Shown: positions 55,099 through 64,000 of the stretch, piece after piece
Layout of the letters: each line of letters starts with the position of its first letter
Position numbering within the stretch: the stretch's first letter is position 1
NCBI GenBank assembly: GCA_036186865.1
Contig: AP025049.1
Span: 23,384,027-23,448,026, forward strand
Source of the DNA: Eustoma russellianum
Lineage: Eukaryota; Streptophyta; Magnoliopsida; Gentianales; Gentianaceae
Length of the DNA: 64,000 nucleotides
Reading direction: 5' to 3'
Notes under the pieces: generated by a model
Told to the model about the DNA's origin: nothing
What the model saw: only the letters and a program-made list of their open reading frames with translations
Database searches by the model: none
Made by a program: the position numbers and the translations under genes

Positions 55099-56385
55099 GC
55101 ATACATATTTTTTTATTTTTATTATCTTTTATATTTATTTCATTTCATCTTATTTTTATTTTGCATTATTTTATTTTATTCTTATTGTTGTTAAATTCAG
55201 GCCCTTTTAAATTCTGGCCCCTTCCTTTTTCTTCCTTCTGCGGAGCCCGGCCCTACAGGGAGCTTGCTGGACCGATAGGGCCAACAATTCTGTTTTCCTT
55301 CATTTTTTTTCATATAATACAGCTCAGTTCGGTGCATATTTTCAGGCCAGTCCCAGCTGACCTGGTCCAGCCCACTTCGATAGGTCAGTCTGGCAGGTCA
55401 GACCTGCATCCGGTCGATCCTGACCCTGCTGACATGAAATTATTAATCTTTTTATATTTATTGATCTCAGCTCAATGGCCTGACCTCAGCCTGAATCTGG
55501 CATGAGCTTCAGCCTAGCCCGGTAGGTTTGCCTCCAGAACTGGGTTAACCATTTTCGGGTCAGCAGACCCGTTGACTTGAAATTTATACATTATTATTTT
55601 TTTTCAAAATTTCTAATTTTCTTCCAACCTCAATAATATCCTCATTTTACCTCCGATTTAACCCAAACCAGTTCCATTGGACTTCATTTAACACCACGCA
55701 TGCACTACCATTAACAGGATAGCGTCTGACATGCACGCGATGCTCAGGGCGCGTGTGGGTCACATGGGCTACCCCTGAAAGCCGCACGCGTGTCACACTT
55801 GCCTTTGCCATCTGCCTTTTTGACCTCTAGAATTATTTTCAACCTATTTCTGTGCTAGGTGAGCTATTTTTAAGACCATTCAAGCAATATCATGACAAAA
55901 CGTAAAAGAGTAATGATGAAAATATAAAGTACAACACATACAAAATATAAACAATTAATATCAACATGACATGCAAGAAATGCAATACACATAGGTTGTG
56001 AATCTGACTGAAGGGAGGGTAACTTATCTGTTGAACAACGCACTATCGGACAAAAGGCACGTGTGCGCCAGTTCTCTTCTCCTTCCTTCTCTCCTTCTTC
56101 TCTCTTCTCTTCCTCTCTCTTTTCTTTTCTTTCTCCTCCTGCTCTCCCTCTCTTCCTCACGTCTCTATCTCTCTTGTTTTTCTTTTAATGTTGTTGTGCT
56201 GCCAAATGGTTGGAGTAGGAATTGATGGGGGTTTTAATTTGGGGTGGGAGCGGAAATTAAGGGAACTAGGGGAGGGGATTGGGGCGTGATTTAGGGATTA
56301 GGGGAGGGGATTGAGGGTAGTTAGGATAACGTAGAATTTAATTTTCAAATTTAATTAATTTAATTTTTTTCTTCGTGTCCCAACA
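55099..56385 (-). repeat. Probable 3' LTR region of chromovirus H
   Basis: The inner edge is clear: on the minus strand TGTTGGGACACG starts at 56385, preceded by the purine tract AAAGAGGGTAGGA (56398-56386). The left limit is not visible and copia G may have landed in it. It holds GC-rich patches (55240-55550, 55690-55800), a CT-rich tract (56078-56180) and a G-rich tract (56220-56320). Reading frames here are not gene-like. Confidence 0.5.
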
Positions 56386-56399
56386 TCCTACCCTCTTTA

Positions 56400-58600
56400 C
56401 AAAAAGTTTCGTCCTCGAAACTTGTGTACCTTATTCGAAGAGGTGTGAGTAGCTCGAGCTCCGAGGTCGCCTCACGATCTGTGTGATTTGTCCACTGTAC
56501 TTTGACATACGGAATCACACTGCGTCCCAACACCTGATCCTTCTGATCACAATTCTGACTAGGGTCTCATCATACGTAGCGTCGCTCCTCACCTTCAGTA
56601 GCCGTGGCTTAAGCACGTGACTAGGGTATACAATATACCTCCTCGGCTGCGAGACGTAGAAAACGTTATCCACTTGCGCCAATACTGGGGGTAGAGCAAG
56701 TTGATAGGCGAAGGTGCCGATCCTCTCGAGTACCTCATACGGACCAATGTAGCAAGGACTTAGTTTATCCTTTTCTCCGAATCTTATCACGCCCTGTGTC
56801 AGAGATACATTCAGGTAAACCTTCTCTCCCACAGTAAACTCTAAAGGCCGTCTCTTGGAATCTGCCCAACTCTTGCTCCGATTTTATGACGCCTTCAGCG
56901 TATCCCAGATGACCTTGATCTTCTCCCACGTCTGCTCTACTAAATCAGGCCCTACAATGGTTCTCTCAACAACCTTATCCCAATAGACCGTTGACCTGCA
57001 CTTTTGTCCATATAACACCTAAAATGGAGCCACTCGGATCGCACTGTGATAGCTGTTATTGTAGGAGAACTCTTTCCATGTCACTATGTTGTCTTAGTTC
57101 CCCTTGAAATCCAAAACACAAGCCCTCAACATATCCTCGAGGGTCTGGATAGTCATCTCTGACTAGCCATCGGTGTGAGGATGAAATGCAGTGCTCAGTC
57201 GTAGCTCGGTCCCGATAACTCTCTAATAGCTATCCAAAATATGGACGTGAACCTCAGGTCTCGATCGGATATGATACTCACTGGTACACCATGCACACTC
57301 ACAATGCTATCAACATATACTGTCACCAATCTCTCCATCGTTGCTTCATTAGACACCCGTGGAAAGTGCGCAGACTTGGTCAAACGATCAACTATCACCC
57401 AGATCACGTCGTTGTCGTTCTTCTTCTTAGGGAGCCGTACAACAAAGTCCATCGTGATATGCTCCCACTTCCATTCTGGTGTCTTTAATGGCATCAAAAG
57501 ACCTCCGGACCGCTGATGCTCGGCCTTCACCTGCTGGAACACAAGACACCTCTCAACGAATTCTGCAATGTGCCTCTTCATGCCACTCCACCAATAGTTC
57601 TTCTTCAGGTCATTGTGCATTTTTGTGGTGCCTGGATGAATAGACATCTTGGAGTGGTGTGCCTCCATCAGTACCTCTTTCCTCAGGTCATCAACATCTG
57701 GTACACACAATCTTTCCTGATACCACATGCTGCCATCGCCATGGATCTGAAAGCCGTCGATCCAACTAGTCATTATCTTCTCACGGATCTCGCTGAGTGT
57801 TGTATCCTCCTTCGGAGCCTCCTTAATCCGCTCAATCAGTGAAGGGGTAACAACCAATGTTGCCAGAATATTTGACGTGGAATGCACAATATCTAGATCA
57901 AATTTGGCAATTTCCTTCTCCAATAGTGTCTGCCGGGCGTGGCCTGACTTTCTGCTCAGTGCATTAGCAACCCTATTCGCTTTTCCCGGATGGCAGCTAA
58001 TAGTCAAATCATAGTCCTTCAGTAGTTCTAACCACATCCTCTGGCGCATGTTCAGCTCTTTCTAAGAGAAAAAGTACTTCAGACTCTTATGGTCGGTGAA
58101 CACTTTGCACTTCTCTCCATACAAATAGTGTCGCCATATCTTGAGTGCGAAGACCACCACGACTAGATTGAGGTCATGAGTCAGGTAGTTCTGCTCAAAA
58201 GGCTTCAGCTGTCGCGAAGCATACGCTATAACTCTGCCTCTTTGCATAAGAACGCACCCTAAAACGGAGAAGTTAGACCACAATTGGAATGCATATAAAT
58301 TCAAATTTAACCATCTACATGTACCTAGCTCATTCTTGGACGCATCACTGTAGATGACGAACCCTTCAGAGTCAGAGGGCTGTGCCAAAACAGGGGCAGT
58401 GGTCAACCTTTTCTTTAATTCAGCGAAGCTTCGTTCGCAGTCAGCGGTCCACTTAAACTTGGTCTTTTTCTGTGTCAACCTGCTTAACAGCGCCGCTATA
58501 GGGGAGAAACCCTCGACGAACTTCTGGTAGTAGCCTGCCAACCTAAGAAAATTGTAGCTCCTCGCCCAAGTAAACAGACTCGCATGACTCGCCCGCCGTA
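56400..58600 (-). pseudogene. Chromovirus H: RT end, RNase H, integrase and chromodomain remnant
   Basis: On the minus strand: end of reverse transcriptase ([25 protein letters not shown]) from about 58570. RNase [42 protein letters not shown], then a stop at 58062. An integrase zinc segment (HHSKMSIHPGTTKMHNDLKKNYWW) and core (MDFVVRLP, DRLTKSAHF) reach 57195. The integrase end (DKLSPCYIGPYEVLERIGTFAYQLALPP) is at 56760-56660. A frameshifted chromodomain (VIPYVKVQWTNHTDREAT) is near 56490-56430. The chromodomain marks a chromovirus, probably Tekay/Del-like. Most of RT and all of gag are missing. Confidence 0.88.
58259..58324 (-). other. Putative 66-nt intron in chromovirus H RNase H
   Basis: On the minus strand GTACATG (58324) to TTTTAG (58259) interrupts the RNase H motif between NELG and CVLMQ. 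Removing it rejoins the conserved protein exactly. It is AT-rich, has GT-AG ends, is 22 codons long and has no stop, so the unspliced frame also stays open. Confidence 0.5.
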
Positions 58601-61600
58601 CCGTTCTAGAAGGAGTACCAAGCGTCGTCATAACATACATACATAACAGATACATGTGCATGGATAGATTAACAGAACACGATAAACACTACATAAATAT
58701 TTTGTACAATCAACATCGTCATATGATACAAAGGGTACAAAGTTCAAAATTCTCCAAAATATTAAGTCCATCAAGCAAAATACATAATACTGAAGTGCAC
58801 AATTCATTCTACGGTCTAGAAAATCTCCTGCACATCATAGCGACGATCAGGGCTCGCTCTCCTTAGCAATGTACTCGACCTCAAAGGTTTGGTCCTCTGA
58901 AAAATGATATAAATACAACAGTCAGACGAAATAAATTCGCCTCACAAGTAAACTACTTGGATCCCCTAAGCGGATCAAATAGGATGTGAACAGGCAACGG
59001 AAGTAAAACGTATTTTAATGGAAAATAATAATTGTATTTTTCCAAGGAGCTACTTCAAGCACAACAATAACAATTCATATAACAACAATGAATAACATAT
59101 CATAGATAAAAGCTCTCTAGTCTACCTAGAATCTGAAGACTTGTTCTATGATAAACTTATACTATACGTCATCGACTTAAGTCTAATCATCAAACTTAAT
59201 TCTATCATAATGCTGAAGGTCTGGTAGTGCGCATGTAATTATGTATTTAGTCATAATCACAACTTGAAGCCTGTCTTAAAAAAATCATGCAATAACATGT
59301 CAAAACTTTTCTTTTCATACTTTTCGTACTTATGTGATGACCATCGAAATGTAAGAACAATATCTAGTGACGTACGGAATGATCTTCCGTAAAGATACGT
59401 AAACAATGATCTGCACATCAATCTGAGTAGGTAGCTCTACGTTGAGTCATAGGCCATGAACCCAAGCTCTTCACAAGGTATTCAAGGCTTGTACGAAGTT
59501 GGTGAACCCAAGCTCTTCACAAGGTATTCACACAACACATAATACATAATAGGTTCGGGAGCCATGTTCTTCATAAGGTATTCACCTGATACCCAACATA
59601 CATACGTCACTTTAGAAACTTTTGTCTCGTAGATACAGTTCATTACATTTCCATTCTTTTCATACATGTCGTAAAATCATGTCGTAGCTCATGTTATAAA
59701 CATACAGTGAAAGGTAGTCTTTTCTTTAAAAAACACATGTCTATTTTTACCCTTTGAAAAGTCTTATTTACATAAAACATACTTGTCCCTTTTCGCTAAA
59801 ACGTAAGAAGTATCCAACGGATTTACTTTCGCATTTGTCAGAAAAAGATTCTGTTTTCGCAATGTTATATTTTCTCGGTTGTCTAGTTTGCTTGGAGTGT
59901 TCGTTTGGTTTTCTAAAATCGTGAACTTATAGCTACATTATCTACTTACATCAATCATTCCTTAATCATAATAAATATTCCATTTTTACCCTTGTAGGGG
60001 CCGGTTTTGGTAACCTCCCAAAAACAGTCCAGTTTTTCGTTAATATCGTAAAACAGCCCCGAGTTAAACTTAATTCTTGCAACTCCTATAAACAGCCCAT
60101 TCCGAGGTCTATGAAGCTCCAATCATCACCTAAAAACTTTATACATCATATAACATGAGAAATATGAGCATAGAACTTTATACTACAAAGATCACATATC
60201 ATATACATATATATATATACACATATATACATACGCACATAATTTATATTATTCATAGCATACTCAATTAATTATCGAATGCTCCACGTAATCGGATGAA
60301 AAATGAATTCTTCACCCTTAGGAGGGCCTAAAACCGTGAGGTAGTACACCCCCCTCTCAACCGAAAATTTCATCCCCAACATACACAACAACGCTCATGA
60401 CACACTTATGATAATTATTCTTTTAACTAGCCTTTATTTTACTTAACTTCTTTGTCGTAGATGAGAGTATACATATTTAAAACTTGTCTAGCAAACCATC
60501 AATGTGCCATATATCATTCAAAACAAGGCTTTAAAATATATAGAGTCATAAGCATATCCATGGAATGAGTATGGCACTAATGTATACCTTTTATAGCTTC
60601 AAATAACATATTTGAGCACATAATAGCATGATCTTTTAGCGCAAGATAGGGGAATAAAACAGCCCCTAATTTTTGGCCCTACATACACCAAAGGAGATAA
60701 AATGGTTGTGCTTCTTATATATGATGGAATATGATGGAATATGATGGAATAAAGCAAAATGACTCACTAAATTGGCTGCGTTTCTTATATTGTGAAGCAT
60801 CAGTTGATCGACACGCAATTTTCATTCTGGGTCATTGGGAAACAACCTCCATGTGTTTCTAACACATGGGTATGGTTGTGTACATCCGACCCTCCAATAC
60901 CCGTCATAGATGGGAGCCATTAAGGCAATAGGGTTATGGTGATGATAATACACCAAAGGACATAAAATGGCCATCTTGAAGAAAACATTTCAAACAAGCT
61001 CTTGAGATGTGTAAAAATGTGATGCCTCATATATACATACCTAAGAACACATATACATAGAAATTCAAGTAACACTTGAAGAAATATGAGATGGCCTTTA
61101 AATAAATATACATACATGAAAATGATTGTCTCATAGTTTTATAGTTACCAAATTTCTATTTTTCATTCTAGAAGGCCTACTTTAATTCTAAAATTCACAT
61201 GCATGTAACTAATAATTATATTTAACATATAGTCCTTCCTAACCTCTATATCACATATTCAAGACATATACACATCCAAAAATAGTTTATTTGCATGTCT
61301 AAGAAGTCATTTGAAACTAAGCTCATTTGATCCATTTTGCTATCAACATAATACTAAGGAGTTCACAAGTAAACATAGTTGATCCAAATAATTTACTTGC
61401 CTTTAAGTGTTTGATTCTTGAAGAATATATCAAGAATAATCCTTTTTAGCTTGTGTAGGAGCTTGATGATTGAATGTATGCCTCCTCCTACCCTTGGACG
61501 TACACGGCCGAAACATGGAGGAAAAAGGGGAGGGAATTTTAGTACTTGCATGCAGGTTATGAAGGTAGTAAAGTGAAGATTCTAAAAAAAAATCTTACCT

Positions 61601-62395
61601 TAGAGGTGTGGTTACACCTTGGATGATCTTAGGGACTTGAATTTGCTCTTAGAATGAAGTAAGGTTGCTCACTATACCCTTTAAGAGTACACGGTTTTGA
61701 GGTTAGAAAAGAAAAAAATGTCTTCTTGAAGATTAAATGTAAGATGAGTATATGTGTTGTCATACCTTAAATGTGGCAGTGAAGCTTGGGCTTCAGACTA
61801 TCCTATGTACCAAAAGTGACACGTTTTTGGCTAATAAGGAAGAAGAGGCAAAGAAACTTCCTTACTTGTCTTAAGTGGGAGTGGATGAAGGAGATTTGTA
61901 AATATTCCTTGTAGTTGCATAAATTTGAAGAAGGTTTGGAATGAAAATAGTTTCTTCGCTCTTTCTTGGCCCTTATGGCCGAAATTTTTAGAGGGGAAGG
62001 GGGAGGAGGAATGATGGCTACTAGCTTGGAAGATGGGAATGGGAAGGCTTTTTGAAAGGCTCAAGATAATGCATGTAATGGATTTTATTTTTTGGAAGAC
62101 CTTTTGCAAGCTTTTTCCTTTCTTGTGTAGGTGAAAATATAATGTAAGACAACTATTGTCTTACTAGAGGGGTGGGCGATTGGGGGTATTTGTAAGGGCA
62201 TTGTGGTCCTTTTGTTCCACACTAATTTTAATTGTGTAAATTGTTATAATTTGAGGTAACATGTTGCGACTCTATTGAGTCTTACCTAGTTGTTTATAAA
62301 ATAATTTCTTAACTACTTTAATCACATATATACAATATGTAAAAGTAAACACGACATGTTAAGCCGAGCGAATATTACGACGTTGGGTCGTAACA
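58600..62395 (-). other. Long non-coding region, probably LTR and flank of chromovirus I
   Basis: The inner LTR edge is clear: on the minus strand TGTTACGACCCAACG starts at 62395 after the purine tract AGGAGGGGAGAA. The other end is not identifiable, and the LTR could be several kb, as in Tekay-type elements. Contents: a 46-bp-period repeat of CCCAAGCTCTTCACAAGG (59457-59585), an AT microsatellite (60197-60230), and a SINE-like unit. No gene. Confidence 0.5.
60706..60947 (+). mobile_element. SINE-like unit 2 with about 23-bp TSD
   Basis: Homologous to 19348-19597: AAATGACTCACTAAATTGG-type segment, then GGGTATGGTTGTGTACATCC, and an ATGGTGATGAT tail. Flanked by 23-bp direct repeats with one mismatch (60683-60705 and 60948-60970, starting ATACACCAAAGGA). 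A short triplication of ATATGATGGA lies near its 5' end. It lies in the probable LTR of chromovirus I and so inserted after it. Confidence 0.8.
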
Positions 62396-62399
62396 TTCT

Positions 62400-64000
62400 C
62401 CCCTCCTAATAAAAAGTTTCGTCCTTGAAACTGACGTACCTCAATTGAAGAGTTAAAGAAACTGCTCGCGCATTATTTGTTCTGGTTCCCATGTTGCTTT
62501 ATGTTCGGAGTGATGGCTCCACTGGATCCTCACGAACGGGATCGAACGCTTTCTCAACACTCATTCTTTTCTATCAACAATCTTTATCGAAACTTCTTCA
62601 TATGAAGTATCATGCTGCATCTCCACGGTCTGTGGCTCTATAATGTGGCTCGGGTCTGCTACGTATCGTTGAAGCTGGGATACATGGAATACATCATGCA
62701 TTTGAGACAATGCACGAGGTAACGCTAATCGATACGCAACCGTTCCCACCTTGTCCAATATCTCAAATGGTCCAATATACCACGGACTTAATCTCCCTTT
62801 AACGCCTAATCTCATGACCCTCTTAAATGGCGAAACTTTCAGATACGTTTTCTCACCGACTTCAAACTCGAGAGGGCGCCTTTATGCATCTGCCCACGAC
62901 TTAATACGATCTTTTGCTGCTTTTAATCTGTCTTTGATCACTTTTACTTTTTCAACCGTTTGCTCCACAAACTCTGGTCCAGTAAGAGTCGTCTCTCCCA
63001 GTTCGTCCCAATACAATGGACATCTACATTTCTGCCCATATAGTGCTTCAAATGGTGCCATGCCAATCGACCGATGGTTACTATTATTATATGAGAATTC
63101 CATCAGCTTAACTGTCTTATCCTAGCTACCCTGAAAATCGATGGTACAAGCGCGAAGCATATCTTCTAAGGTCTGTATAGTACGTTCAGATTGACCATTG
63201 GTCTGAGGGTGGAAGGCGGTGATCATTCTAATTTGAGTGCCCATTGCTTGTTGAAAAGCCTGCCAGAATCTTGCAGTAAATCGTGGGTCGCGATCGCAGA
63301 CAATGCTGATCGGAGTGCCATGTAAGCATACAATGTTTTCTATGTACATATGGACCAACTTTTCCAACGGGGCTTTAATCGGCATCGGCAAAAAATGCGC
63401 TGATTTGGTAAGACGATCAACAATTACCAAAATGGTGTCATTACCGCATCGAGTCTTAGGAAGGCCTGTGACGAAGTCCATAGTGATATGGTCTCATTTC
63501 CGTTCTGGAATTTCCAAAGGTTGCAATAATCCAGCAGGACGTTGATGTTCAGCCTTGACTTGTTGACATACTAGACACCGTTTGATAAACGTAGCAATTT
63601 GCCGCTTCATTCCATTCCACCAATAATTTCGTTTCAAGTCCTGATACATTTTGGTAGCCAATGGATGAATAGAAAATCTTGAGTTATGAGCCTCCTTCAT
63701 AACTTCTTTCCTTAAAGTCCTCACAGTCAGGCATACATAGATAGCTCCGGAACCATAAACTGCCATCCTTATGAATCCAAAAGTCCTTATCTATCTCATT
63801 CTTTAACTTATCAAAAATCTTAATCAATTCTTCATCGGTTTTCTGTGCCTCCTTAATACGATCAATCAGAGAAGGTGCAATCATAAGGGTCGCCAACACC
63901 TTGGCCGTGGAATCAACTATATCCAATTCAAATTCTGCCATATCCCTCTCCAATGGAATCTGTCGGGCATGACTGGACTTCCGGCTCAAGGCATCTGCTA
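62400..64000 (-). pseudogene. Chromovirus I: integrase and chromodomain, runs off the right edge
   Basis: Minus strand, 3' half of pol. From the right: end of RNase H (SRKSSHARQIPLERDMAEFEL), zinc-binding HHCC (HNSRFSIHPLATKMYQDL; CLVCQQVKAEHQ) at 63700-63560. Integrase core at 63481-63122 (MDFVTGLPKT, DRLTKSAHFLP, DRDPRFTARFW, HPQTNGQSERTIQ). Then YNNSNHRSIGMAPFEALYG at 63095, GRLSPWYIGPFEILDKVG at 62795, and a chromodomain (RSIPFVRIQWSHHSEHKATWEP) near 62555-62485. A few stops break the frame (near 63122, 62882 and 62560). Better preserved than chromovirus H and of the same general lineage. Confidence 0.9.

Noticed and set aside
55020..55505. 161-codon frame with hydrophobic stretches as a membrane protein
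   Set aside because: It starts inside the copia G LTR and crosses its end into T-rich non-coding sequence, so it is a chance frame from composition.
55870..56225. Arg/Glu-rich or Leu/Ser-rich small proteins
   Set aside because: They are translations of a CT-rich low-complexity tract on either strand.

Overview
This is plant nuclear DNA, very probably from a eudicot. It is built almost entirely of transposable elements nested in and next to each other: Ty1/copia LTR retrotransposons (including a Sirevirus-type element), Ty3/gypsy chromoviruses, a CACTA/En-Spm DNA transposon, RTE-type LINE fragments, SINE-like units and two TRIM elements. I saw no bacterial operon, rRNA gene, canonical tRNA gene or CRISPR array. 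The species cannot be read from the sequence.

Layout, left to right. 1-1297: 5' end of a minus-strand copia element (A) that runs off the left edge. 1786-2512: a tandem three-LTR TRIM. 2983-3835: a gypsy-type LTR remnant. 3928-4069: an RTE LINE 3' end. 4841-10826: degenerate plus-strand copia B with TSD AGATC, sitting in a repeat whose uninterrupted paralogue lies at 37283-37717. 11403-11558: another RTE 3' end with an 18-bp TSD. 11835-12259: a second TRIM. 12600-13972: a 5'-truncated RTE LINE. 14310-19215: minus-strand copia C lacking nearly all of gag (TSD GAAAC). 19348-19597: a SINE-like unit. 19775-33143: the one host gene I can support, a small secreted cysteine-rich (knottin-like) peptide gene. 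It is broken twice: copia D (19835-26510, young and nearly intact) sits between its TATA box and ATG, and copia E (27173-33069, minus, TSD GTATG) sits inside its cysteine-rich exon. About 33640-37284: 3'-truncated minus-strand copia F. 37718-55098: Sirevirus-type copia G, without its 5' LTR, split in its integrase region by a 9.9-kb CACTA element (38751-48670), carrying an extra ORF after pol and a 1.4-kb 3' LTR. 55099-58600: decayed minus-strand chromovirus H. 58600-64000: noncoding sequence, probably largely LTR, and the 3' half of pol of minus-strand chromovirus I, with a SINE-like unit at 60706-60947. I runs off the right edge.

Functionally these are gag-pol polyproteins (capsid, protease, integrase, reverse transcriptase, RNase H) and CACTA transposases, nearly all with frameshifts or stops. 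Copia D is the exception: one 1304-codon reading frame, LTRs differing at three transitions in 377 bp, complete PBS and PPT. Two observations stand out. First, the leaders of copia A and D carry repeated tRNA-like modules: an A-box-like and a B-box-like motif always 43 nt apart, and in D followed by T-runs. Second, the secreted-peptide gene can be traced exactly across both insertions by target-site duplications, reading frame and intron phase.
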